The notes beneath the pieces are model-generated. The model was given only the letters and a program-made list of their open reading frames with translations, had not been told where the DNA came from and searched no databases. From Vampirovibrio chlorellavorus (GTDB lineage: Bacteria; Cyanobacteriota; Vampirovibrionia; Vampirovibrionales; Vampirovibrionaceae), in the NCBI GenBank assembly GCA_003149345.1, contig QFWI01000031.1, positions 160,325 through 224,324 of the forward strand: DNA of 64,000 bases. Reading direction: 5' to 3'. Shown here in pieces: positions 51,844 through 60,382 of the stretch (position 1 is the stretch's first letter; each line of letters begins with the position of its first letter). The position numbers and the translations under genes were made by a program.

Positions 51844-54786
51844 ATGTCTTACACCATAGAAAGCCGTCCCAATCTGTATCCTGATTACCGGCGCCAGAAT
51901 CGCTCCGGTTCGGCCAGTGTGCCTTTCTCAGGCCCAACGACCCCTCTCCCGGCAGCCACCCGTCAGGCGGGGGCAATCGATTTGCGGCATCAGCCCGATC
52001 GACTGAAAATCCGCTTTGGTTCCGCCAGCATCCCCTCCCGAGGCAATATTGAGCATCAGCCTCAAAACGGGGTGTGGATCACCACCGAGCGGATTCCAGC
52101 CAAAGTGGGCGGATTGGGGGAGGTGTCCAAAACCATCCCGGAGGCTTTTGCCCAATTTACCCATAAAAAAGACTTGCGGATTATTGTGCCTTACATGAAG
52201 GCACACCGTGAGGCGGATCAGGAAATCCGGGACAAAATTGCCAAAGGCGACAAGACGGTTTCCGAGGCGGATCTGTTTCAGCCCACCGGCACTTTTTTGT
52301 CCTACAAGACAGACGATCACCGCACCATCAAACTGGAAGTGCTACAGAAGTTTGAGAGCGCCACCGGCTTTGAGGAGTTCAACCGAACCCAGCCGGAAGA
52401 AAAACGGGTGGGCAACTGGGTTTACGCCCTGCGCAACGACAACTACTTTATCGGCAAAAACAAATACGGCATTGAGGCGGAAAAAGGACTATCGGATTAC
52501 ACCTACACCCCGGAAGCGGGCGAGTTCGATAAGGTCATGCTCTTCAACCGGGCCGCCAGTGAACTGGTGCCCCTGCTGGATGGCAACAATCCCGACCCTC
52601 GGGCCGTCCGACTGAAGCGATTCAACAACCCCCATAAACCGGCGGAATACCCGGCCAAAGAAGGGGTGGACGCCCCCAAGGGCAAAGACTTCCGCAAGAG
52701 CATTGACTTTGTGATTGCCCACGACTGGCTGACCGGCCCGGTCAACAACGAGTTGGGGGATGACCCTTATACCCGCAAGCACTTTGTGGTGCATAACATG
52801 TTCGATAAGGAACAGGCCCCCCACGTGGCGCATCGGGCGGGCCTGCTAACCCCGGATCGGCTGTTTCAGCAGGAACGCACTTTCTCCGCCCTGAAGGCGG
52901 GCATCGAACCGGCGGATTCCATTTGGGTGAACAACAACTTTAAACGCACCATGCTGGAAAGCACCCTGCCCAACGGGGCGCCCTTTATCAATACGTTGCG
53001 GAAAAAAAGCGAAGCCCAGCGGACTTACAACCTGCACCATGGCCTCAGCTCGGATTACACCGCCTCTGGCCCGCAAGCCCCCAGGTGCCTGGAAGAGGGG
53101 TATGACGAGTGGCATAAAGGCGCTGTAGAAAAAAAGGCCGAGCTGGTAGAAAAAGTCAAAACGCTGAAAGAGAAATTCGAAACCATCCTGAAGCAAAGTG
53201 ACCCGGCCCAAACCGAGCTGGCCAAAGAGGCATGGAAGAACGCCGAAAAAAATCTGAACAAAATCACCACTCAAATCACAGCGGCGGAAGCAGGCCGACT
53301 GACCGGAAACAAACAGGCCTACAAATTCCAGAAGCTGGCAGTGTCCCCGGGCCAAACATTACCCACTGTGGAGCAGATGCAGCAGTTTAAAGCGGCCAAT
53401 AAACTGGCCCTGCAAAAAAAGCTGGGCCTCAAGCAGGATCCTGAGGCGCCCATCATCGCCTGGGCGGCCCGCCTGGATCCCCGCCAAAAGAATGTGTACG
53501 TGTTCATGAAAAGCGTGGAAGACCTGCTGAAAGCAAATTCCAAGGTGCAGGTGGTCATGGTGGGGGATACCACGGACGCCAAAATCATTGAGTGGATTGC
53601 GGACATTAACAAAAAATACAACACCAAGCCTGGTGAAAATCGGGTGTACATTCCCAACGTGTTCGCCACCCAGGATGAGGTCAAGCAGATCAACGCCGGA
53701 GCCGATTTTACCGCCCTGCCCAGCTTATACGAGCCCTACGGGCTGACCCAGCTGGAGGCCATGAAAATGGGCTCTCTGCCGGTGGTGCATGGGGTGGATG
53801 GCTTGCGCACCACGGTTAGCGATCCGGCCATGAACGCCAAACTAAAAGCGCAAACCCCCAAAGCGGAATGGGAAGCCGTGTGGGATATGCCCCAAAACGG
53901 CATCCTCATGGAGCCGCTGGATGTCGATGAGTACAAGGAATACATCGATCGTCGGCAAGATTTTGAGCATTTGGAGCGGTTGAAAGCGGCGCTGGTCAAA
54001 AACCGGTCGGCGCTTGAGGCCTTGAAAAACAAGCCCGACCCAAAAGAGGAAGCCAAGCTGAAGGCGGCTGAACAAAAGGCCTTTTTGGCCCTGCTGGGTA
54101 AAATGGAAGGCTTGGCCAATACCCTGGATTACAAACTAAAAAGCTTTGAGATTCAGCGCAAGGATTTTACGGATGCCTTGGCCCGAATAGAAACTTCGCC
54201 CGAGACTCAAAAAGTCTGGAAGGCCAAAATTAATCAACTCAATAAAATCATTCAATCCGGCAAACTCAGTAAGGATGCCGAAACCATTCGGACAGCCCAT
54301 CGACTTCTGAAGGAAAACCCCAAAGAGCTTGAAACGCATTACAAAAAGGTTCTGGATTTGGTTCAACCGGATGAAAAGGTAAACAACCGGGCAGCCGAAA
54401 AACTGACCAAGGCATTTGAGAGCGGTTTTCAGTTACTGAAGACAAATCGAAACATGCAAACCCGTATTGATGCCATCAACTACGTGGATACCGAGCATAG
54501 CTGGGAAAAAATCATCAAGAACTACTACCTACCGGCCTTGGAATCCGACAGTGTGGATGCCGAAATCCGCAAACAGCACGCCAATGAACTGAACGCCTTC
54601 CGGGCAGCGCTAAACCCACCGACACCGGCTGAGCCCCAGTACGTGCAAAGCCGTCCCAGCACATCACCAGTGGATAAAAGCGGCGGTATCGCCGCCAGTA
54701 TCAAACGCTGCTGGAATTGGCTGTGGCAGCGCAACGAGCAATTCTGGTCCGCCGTGGGCCGATTGTTCTCCCTGCGAAAAGATTAA
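51844..54786 (+). CDS. Enlarged glycogen/starch synthase (GT5, GlgA-like)
   Basis: This 980-residue GT-B enzyme, about twice normal GlgA size, elongates alpha-1,4-glucan from ADP- or UDP-glucose. The donor-binding motif KVGGLGEV is at residues 87-94. The C-terminal GT motif PSLYEPYGLTQLEAMKMGSLPVV is at about 622-645. A charged insertion around 415-480 and a 290-residue charged, helical C-terminal extension (700-980) are not in ordinary GlgA and could mediate assembly. The N-terminal 60 residues are polar. It leads the storage-glucan region. Confidence 0.8.
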   Translation: MSYTIESRPNLYPDYRRQNRSGSASVPFSGPTTPLPAATRQAGAIDLRHQPDRLKIRFGSASIPSRGNIEHQPQNGVWITTERIPAKVGGLGEVSKTIPEAFAQFTHKKDLRIIVPYMKAHREADQEIRDKIAKGDKTVSEADLFQPTGTFLSYKTDDHRTIKLEVLQKFESATGFEEFNRTQPEEKRVGNWVYALRNDNYFIGKNKYGIEAEKGLSDYTYTPEAGEFDKVMLFNRAASELVPLLDGNNPDPRAVRLKRFNNPHKPAEYPAKEGVDAPKGKDFRKSIDFVIAHDWLTGPVNNELGDDPYTRKHFVVHNMFDKEQAPHVAHRAGLLTPDRLFQQERTFSALKAGIEPADSIWVNNNFKRTMLESTLPNGAPFINTLRKKSEAQRTYNLHHGLSSDYTASGPQAPRCLEEGYDEWHKGAVEKKAELVEKVKTLKEKFETILKQSDPAQTELAKEAWKNAEKNLNKITTQITAAEAGRLTGNKQAYKFQKLAVSPGQTLPTVEQMQQFKAANKLALQKKLGLKQDPEAPIIAWAARLDPRQKNVYVFMKSVEDLLKANSKVQVVMVGDTTDAKIIEWIADINKKYNTKPGENRVYIPNVFATQDEVKQINAGADFTALPSLYEPYGLTQLEAMKMGSLPVVHGVDGLRTTVSDPAMNAKLKAQTPKAEWEAVWDMPQNGILMEPLDVDEYKEYIDRRQDFEHLERLKAALVKNRSALEALKNKPDPKEEAKLKAAEQKAFLALLGKMEGLANTLDYKLKSFEIQRKDFTDALARIETSPETQKVWKAKINQLNKIIQSGKLSKDAETIRTAHRLLKENPKELETHYKKVLDLVQPDEKVNNRAAEKLTKAFESGFQLLKTNRNMQTRIDAINYVDTEHSWEKIIKNYYLPALESDSVDAEIRKQHANELNAFRAALNPPTPAEPQYVQSRPSTSPVDKSGGIAASIKRCWNWLWQRNEQFWSAVGRLFSLRKD

Positions 54787-54862
54787 CCTCAAGAAGCATT
54801 CGCTCCCGGAAAGATTAACCAGGAAAGATTAAAAAGATTTGGAATGCTCCCCTGTCGTGCTA

Positions 54863-54999
54863 GATGCTATCCTCACAACACCTTTGTAACTTGTTTGAGC
54901 ACAGCGAGTTCAAAAGCAATGCTTGGCACACTGGCCATAAGCGCTCTCTATTTGTTTGAGCCGCACGCAGTTTTACAAACATGTTGTGAGGACAGCATC
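54863..54999 (-). repeat. Palindromic dispersed element, copy D
   Basis: A 137-base copy in the opposite orientation, between the convergent glycogen synthase and GH13 genes and ending 8 bases from the latter's stop codon. On the minus strand the arm is GATGCTGTCCTCACAACAT and TTTGTAA, the left box AACTGCGTGCGGCTCAAACAAA and the right box GAACTCGCTGTGCTCAAAC. The inner segment differs from copies B and C. Confidence 0.9.
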
Positions 55000-55006
55000 A
55001 CCTGAT

Positions 55007-56695
55007 TTAATAGGTGGGCAAAGATCGGGAAAGAAACGGTGTGTTGATCTCGAAAATGTGGAATCGCCCCGGCCCCAAATCCACTTCCAACTGATTGACC
55101 CCAGGATAAAACTGGCTGGGACGCCCGTAGCTGGGCGCCAGATTGTTCAGCGGCTGAAAGGAGTTCATCCCGGGAATGGACAGGGTGGCCCGAGAGCGGG
55201 CGTTGACATCTTTATTAGCCACCACCAGCAAGGTTTTTCCGTTGGCCTGGCGGGCAAAGGAAATGACCTGATTGTTCGGATTCTCACTGTTGACCGGAAT
55301 GGGAATAAAGGCTCCCTGTGTCAACACGGGCCCGTACTGCGGGCTATTGCGCAGGGTCAGCATATGCTTTAAAAACAGGCCGATTTCCGGGTGCGTGCCC
55401 TTGTGCTGGGGCACAAAGTTGAAGATGTCAAACTCCCCGGTGTAGCCGGTGGTAAAGCCGTCCAGAATATAGGGGTTCGTCCACGGCTGGGTGGTCATCA
55501 AACCGGAGGCCAAGAGACACATGGGGGCGCCGCCGTGTTCCATCAGACTGGGATCATCGTGGGTCAGAAACGAGCCGATGAAGGATTTATCGTTCCCGCC
55601 TTGCTGGCTGGCCCGTTGGAACATCGCCCGATTAGAAAGCAGATAATCCATGTACTCCTTGGCGTTGGGCATGGCGTGGAAAATATGGAACTGTCCGTAA
55701 ATAGAGTCAAAGCCGGACTTGAGAAGGGTTTCCGGGATATCGCGCGGCAGGTTTTTCAGAGGCGACTGATCCTCTTCGCAATAACTTTCGGCCAGCCAAG
55801 CCTTATCAGCGTACTTACTGGTAAAATAGCGCCAAAAATCAGGGGTGCGAGCCCGGGCCACATCCACCCGGAAGCCATCCACACCCAGTTTGTTGGCCAT
55901 CAGGTCAAAAAAGCCTTCAAAATACTGACGCAGGGCATCATCGTTCTTGAACATGACGATATCCACCCAGTTGGTGGGCGTCAACTTATTGCCCTGCCGA
56001 TCTTTCAAAATCAAATCAGGGCGAGTCTGGGCCAAATCCTCGGAAGCGCAACTGGGCACATCCACCATCACATGAATGTTGCGCTTGTGGCACTCATCCA
56101 CAAACTGACGCGCCTCTTCCAGCGCTGTGGTGCTGTTGCCGGGGGTGTCAAACTCCGGGTTGACTGAATGGTAATCGGACGGGGCGTACAAACTGCCAGC
56201 CGCCCCAAAACGCCGGGCCTGCCCGATGGGGTTGATGGGCAAGAGGTGAATGGTGTTGACCCCCAGGGCCACCAGTTGATCCAGATTTTGTACCGCCGAC
56301 AGAAAAGTACCGTTCTCGCCGGAGATGGGAGAAATTCGGCCATCCAGATTTTTATCCTTGGCCCCAAAGGTGCGAATATTCAGGGCGTAGATGGCAGCCT
56401 GATTGTTGTGAAACATGCGCTTGAGGCGATTCTGCCAAACAGCTTGCGCCCCAACGCCGGGGGTCATGGCTCCGACCGGGAATGAGGCATTGGCCCTGAT
56501 ACTGGCGGTAGCGGGAACGGTGTTAACCGCAGCCCGACGCACAAACATATCCGGGGCGGGCAGGGGAGACAAGGCCGGAACGCTGGGCAGGCTGGCTCCC
56601 AATGACGGGTTGCTCAAGGCAGGACGGGGATTTCCCGAGGACAAGGGAACTGGCTGCCCGTAGCGGAAGATTTGAATGGGGGGGAGCGTGGTCAT
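55007..56695 (-). CDS. GH13-family alpha-glucan-active enzyme
   Basis: The 562-residue protein has the GH13 catalytic barrel after about 95 polar N-terminal residues. Catalytic Asp D278 is in GFRVDVARA, the acid/base Glu E303 in WLAESY, and the transition-state pair H379-D380 in SFLTHDD. The first conserved motif reads VDVPSCASED, where most GH13 enzymes have DxVxNH. A C-terminal beta domain follows from about 470. It probably hydrolyses or transglycosylates storage glucan. It overlaps the preceding membrane protein gene by four bases (ATGA-type). Confidence 0.85.
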   Translation of the reverse strand: MTTLPPIQIFRYGQPVPLSSGNPRPALSNPSLGASLPSVPALSPLPAPDMFVRRAAVNTVPATASIRANASFPVGAMTPGVGAQAVWQNRLKRMFHNNQAAIYALNIRTFGAKDKNLDGRISPISGENGTFLSAVQNLDQLVALGVNTIHLLPINPIGQARRFGAAGSLYAPSDYHSVNPEFDTPGNSTTALEEARQFVDECHKRNIHVMVDVPSCASEDLAQTRPDLILKDRQGNKLTPTNWVDIVMFKNDDALRQYFEGFFDLMANKLGVDGFRVDVARARTPDFWRYFTSKYADKAWLAESYCEEDQSPLKNLPRDIPETLLKSGFDSIYGQFHIFHAMPNAKEYMDYLLSNRAMFQRASQQGGNDKSFIGSFLTHDDPSLMEHGGAPMCLLASGLMTTQPWTNPYILDGFTTGYTGEFDIFNFVPQHKGTHPEIGLFLKHMLTLRNSPQYGPVLTQGAFIPIPVNSENPNNQVISFARQANGKTLLVVANKDVNARSRATLSIPGMNSFQPLNNLAPSYGRPSQFYPGVNQLEVDLGPGRFHIFEINTPFLSRSLPTY

Positions 56696-58560
56696 CCTTG
56701 TCCTCCCTGTGGGTTGGGCGGCGGTGGCGCAGGCGGTTTAAAGTTACGACCAACCATCACGGTGGTGTACAGGGCAGAAGCGACGAACAGAGCCCCGCCC
56801 AAACCATAAATCATGCGATTTCGCCACATGCTATGGGCTTTGACATCCCGAAGGACCCGCATGAGGTGAGTTTTAGGGTTCGCCCCCATCAACTTGCTGA
56901 CCGTGTGGGTCTGACCGCCCGCAATGGCATTTTCCAGATCCGCAAACGCCGAGCGTCCCAACTGACGGGCCACCTGAGACTGCCCTTGCAGCTTCTGATC
57001 CAGCAGGTGGGTGACCGTACTGTTATCCAGGTTCAACCGAATGTCATGGCGTGCTTTCTCCAGCGTTTTTCGGGCAGCCTCATCCAGTTTGTCTTTGGCC
57101 AAATCCGCCTCAAAAGTCTTTAAAGCGTTTTTCATCGTGGCTTGGTAATGCTGCACGGTAGACCCGGCATTAAAGATATTCTTATCCACCTCGCTGGCAT
57201 GCCAGCGAACCAGATCAATCCGCTTTTGCAGCTTGGCCAGCTTTTGGGCATCCTGAGTGGCCTTCATCTCGGAATCCAGTTGCTCTTCAAACCCTTGCAA
57301 CAGTCCCAACGCTTTTTCCCGCAGTGCGCCTAGCCTGCCGCCATACTCGCGAACAGGCTTGCCGTTCTCATCGAATTTATCAATCACTTCAAACTGGCGG
57401 GCCAGGTAGGCCAGAGTGCGATCGGCCTTTTCCTTGCTGAAACCGGGCACTGAGCGCTGCTTGTCCTTGGCCTCGTTGGTGAAATAACGGGTGATTTTAT
57501 CACTCAGCAGGTACTCACCCTCGTCCATGACCTCCTTGCGGGTCAGGGCGTTGCGCAAGCCGGTTTCCTTGGTGATACCCTCACCAAAATCTTTCCACCA
57601 GCTGGTCAGATCGGATTCGGGCAATCCGCCCGTCAAGCGGTCCACGGCTGCTTTCAGGCGATTTTTAAACACGTCGTCACTGGCATTGGAAAGCGACTGC
57701 TTGGCCCGCCAACTGGCCAGGTGGGTTCCCAGCCAGTTATAACTACGAATGACCGGCTGTTGCAGATTATCCGCCACCAACCCGGAAATCACCGGGGTGG
57801 CCGGGCCCGCCATCAGCATCCACCAGGTGTGGGTTTGCACGGAAATCTGCCGCATTTTTTCCTCGGTTTCCAAACGCTGGTTGGGCCCCGGGGGAATGTT
57901 CAGACGCTTGGCCACTTTGGCCATCTCATCCGGCGGTAAAATATGCAACGGCAAATAGTTGGGATCTTTAAAAATATTCAGGCGCTCGCCGTAAGTGCTG
58001 TCGTACTTCTGCCCCAGATTCACCCCGGTTTTCAGGCGAACCAGGCTATTAATCACGGTAGGGGTGGCCGCCATGGCCGAGAACCAGCTTAAAAAGCCGA
58101 CGTACTCTCCCACGCCCAAAATCTTTTGCTTGAGGCCCAGGGTGGCCAGTGAGGCAATGGCCAAACTGCCAAAGCGCTTCATATTGTCATCCAGATCGGC
58201 CATGCTGGAATCTTTGACCGGCTGTTGGCGGCTGACCTGCCCCAGCGTTTTGGCCACACCCACCAAATCCGGCTTCAAGTCTTCCACCAGTTGATTTTTG
58301 GCCAAGCGGGCGTACAAACCGGGGTATTTCCCCTGCAAGTCATCATTGGGAGGAGGAGCTTGCACTGGCAGATTCACCGGCAGGGTATTGGCCACTTTGA
58401 CCGGCGGAAGCAGGGTGCTGGGACCCATCATGGGGTTTAGCACGGGTCGCCAGTGTTGACGGGCCCACACGTTGGGAGAAGCAGGCGGGTGGAAGGACTT
58501 GGTTTGATACCCGTTCAACCAGCCAGCCCCGTAAGATGACGGTAGTCCGCTTCCGATCAT
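56692..58560 (-). CDS. Membrane protein with coiled-coil region, paralogue of its upstream neighbour
   Basis: The 622-residue protein has hydrophobic segments near residues 160-200 and 265-290 and a final membrane span (IYGLGGALFVASALYTTVMVG) before a Pro/Gly-rich tail. Between them is a long charged, helical part (~330-560). Around residue 190-280 it matches the neighbouring 456-residue protein: KTGV(N/D)L, then F...L/LP...RL(N/G)(I/V)P and a helix. GGGGAGG close to ATG 58560 fixes the start; its ATG overlaps the upstream stop. Not recognised as a known family. Confidence 0.65.
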   Translation of the reverse strand: MIGSGLPSSYGAGWLNGYQTKSFHPPASPNVWARQHWRPVLNPMMGPSTLLPPVKVANTLPVNLPVQAPPPNDDLQGKYPGLYARLAKNQLVEDLKPDLVGVAKTLGQVSRQQPVKDSSMADLDDNMKRFGSLAIASLATLGLKQKILGVGEYVGFLSWFSAMAATPTVINSLVRLKTGVNLGQKYDSTYGERLNIFKDPNYLPLHILPPDEMAKVAKRLNIPPGPNQRLETEEKMRQISVQTHTWWMLMAGPATPVISGLVADNLQQPVIRSYNWLGTHLASWRAKQSLSNASDDVFKNRLKAAVDRLTGGLPESDLTSWWKDFGEGITKETGLRNALTRKEVMDEGEYLLSDKITRYFTNEAKDKQRSVPGFSKEKADRTLAYLARQFEVIDKFDENGKPVREYGGRLGALREKALGLLQGFEEQLDSEMKATQDAQKLAKLQKRIDLVRWHASEVDKNIFNAGSTVQHYQATMKNALKTFEADLAKDKLDEAARKTLEKARHDIRLNLDNSTVTHLLDQKLQGQSQVARQLGRSAFADLENAIAGGQTHTVSKLMGANPKTHLMRVLRDVKAHSMWRNRMIYGLGGALFVASALYTTVMVGRNFKPPAPPPPNPQGGQG

Positions 58561-59927
58561 CGAAACCTCCCCTGGGAATACGGTGCCCAAAGCGACTGTG
58601 AGAGCATCCCGTTACTGGCCATACCCGTAAAGACAGGGGCGTTCGGGCTGGCCACAGGTGGCTGGGCCGGGGAGGATTGACCCGACTCCAGGCGCTGAGC
58701 AACCTCAAACACTCCTTTTCGGGGCAGCTTATCAACCGTTCCGCCGGGTAGTTGTTGCTGAATGGCTGCGGTCAGCGCGGATTGCTCCGGTGCTAGCGCT
58801 GGCGACAGATTGGTGATAAAAGGCGACTCAAAGGCTTTGCGGCTGGGACGGCTGGCAATCCAGCTGTGGGCAAGAATCATAGCGCCCAGTGTGCCCACAC
58901 TGCCCCATACCCCGTAGCGCTTCAGGTTGGCAAGCCGAATATCCCGAGCGGTCATACCGGCGGTGTTGGACTTACCGAAAAAGGCTTCCTTGAAGGGTTC
59001 GGCGATTTTGGAAGCCACATGACTTCCCGTATTGGCCAGACGATCGACGAGCCCACCTTCCCGTTTATTCTTTAAATTCCAGATGTTTTTCAGGTTTCCC
59101 CAACCACCGGGGCCGCCTTTCGCCAGACCGGCCCAGGCGTCACTACGGGCAATGTAACCGGCCCCCACCGCCGCCAGAATGTTTCCTAAAATCAGCTTGT
59201 CCGCACGGGCCGCGCTGATGATGGTGCGCACCCTGTCCTGTACTTCCCGCTTGGGATCTGAGACATCGTCCGGCACCCCCAGACGGGTCATCATACGGCG
59301 GTAATCCTTGCTTTCCAGCAAGTCAAAACGGGGAAAGTCCGTACTGGCAAAAACCCGCTCCACATCGCCATTGGCTTTGCGAAAACGCAGGTTCAAGTCC
59401 ACGCCGGTTTTGGCCTTGTAGAAGTTATCGATACCCGAATTGGCGGCCCGGGTGCCCAGGTAGTAGAGTATAACGCCCACTGCTTGACGGGAATAGTCCA
59501 GGTAAGCCCGCCCCGCCCGGAAACTGAGGGCCAGGACGGCGCCGCCCGCGTAGTAGGGAATGCTGGTCACATTCAGGAAGTTGGAAAAAGTGAATTTTTG
59601 ATCGCCCCGCAAGCCGTGATAGAGGGTTTTGGGTAATTTCACAAAGGTTTCATGGGCAGATAGCTTTAATTTTCCCCAAGGGGACAAGCGAAGCAAAGTG
59701 TCGTCAAACGGCGTACTCAGGCCGTATTTTTTACGGGTGATGGGGTCAGCCAGCAACTCGGTCACCGGGGCCGGACGGGTATCCTGCCGATACAGCAAGG
59801 CCGGATTCACCCCGCTGGGCGCCTGGCTTGCGGGCACAGCGACAGACTGGCCCCAGGGCGTGAAAGGGAGACGGAGACTGGCTCCTGCCGGATTGGGATA
59901 GGATGTATTGATTGGCGTGATACCCAT
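58557..59927 (-). CDS. Membrane-associated protein, paralogue of the 622-residue neighbour
   Basis: From ATG 59927 this 456-residue protein has hydrophobic segments near residues 120-140 (YYAGGAVLALSF), 250-265 and 345-365 (GVWGSVGTLGAMILAHSWIA). Residues ~165-265 (KTGVDLNLRFRKANGDVERVF onward) align with the downstream protein, and its end is Pro/Ser/Gln-rich. I know no family. An in-frame start 36 codons upstream is open but reads as unlikely protein. Together with the GH13 gene it makes a three-gene operon. Confidence 0.65.
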   Translation of the reverse strand: MGITPINTSYPNPAGASLRLPFTPWGQSVAVPASQAPSGVNPALLYRQDTRPAPVTELLADPITRKKYGLSTPFDDTLLRLSPWGKLKLSAHETFVKLPKTLYHGLRGDQKFTFSNFLNVTSIPYYAGGAVLALSFRAGRAYLDYSRQAVGVILYYLGTRAANSGIDNFYKAKTGVDLNLRFRKANGDVERVFASTDFPRFDLLESKDYRRMMTRLGVPDDVSDPKREVQDRVRTIISAARADKLILGNILAAVGAGYIARSDAWAGLAKGGPGGWGNLKNIWNLKNKREGGLVDRLANTGSHVASKIAEPFKEAFFGKSNTAGMTARDIRLANLKRYGVWGSVGTLGAMILAHSWIASRPSRKAFESPFITNLSPALAPEQSALTAAIQQQLPGGTVDKLPRKGVFEVAQRLESGQSSPAQPPVASPNAPVFTGMASNGMLSQSLWAPYSQGRFR

Positions 59928-60382
59928 GCAAAAAAACCGAAAGAGACCCCTAGACTTTCGAATACTTGCCGATCTCCGGCAAAATGAGTTTGACGTGTTT
60001 GAAATGTATAGGGCTGTGATTTTACGGTGAACCAAGACCCCTGTCTTTGGAGCTACTCATATAACAGCCCTCAATGCTAATAATTGTCATGAAACATAGG
60101 CGAAAGCCAACTGGTTTCATGATTGTTAAACAAATTGCTTTTATTACTTTTAATCAGATACACTCGCAAGGAATCGTCCCTGAAATTGACTCGCAACTTT
60201 TGGCATGCCAGAACTTTTATAGTATGACTGATGCAGGTAAAACTTTTAGGGGTCTCTGTAAACCTTGCCGCATCATGGGTTCGCCGCGTTCGTGAACCAT
60301 TGGCAAGCAGTCACATTCGCAAACGGGTTTTAGTTGTCTCAATGTCGATTTTGACGATTGCATTAAAAGGAAATTTTCAGCC
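59928..60382. other. Divergent regulatory region of the glucan cluster
   Basis: The 455-base gap contains a promoter for the large GH13 gene (listed separately), a perfect 9-bp inverted repeat TCATGAAAC/GTTTCATGA (60087-60122) with an inner GGC/GCC stem, and a short TTGCCG/CGGCAA hairpin near 59968. A 73-codon frame at 60074 overlaps these structures and is not accepted. Confidence 0.5.
60200..60228 (+). promoter_or_regulatory. Promoter of the large GH13 gene
   Basis: TTGGCA (60200-60205) and TATGAC (60223-60228) are separated by 17 bases, giving a start near 60235 and an untranslated leader of about 150 bases. A palindrome TGGCATGCCA overlaps the -35. Confidence 0.5.

Noticed and set aside
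27818..54999. Interpretation of the four palindromic elements as integron attC sites
   Set aside because: attC sites have conserved outer core sites and variable inner palindromes, with gene cassettes between them. Here the outer arms vary, the inner boxes are conserved, and the genes between are normal chromosomal operons.
60074..60295. 73-codon frame in the divergent glucan regulatory region
   Set aside because: It overlaps the inverted repeat and promoter of the large GH13 gene and has no ribosome-binding site.
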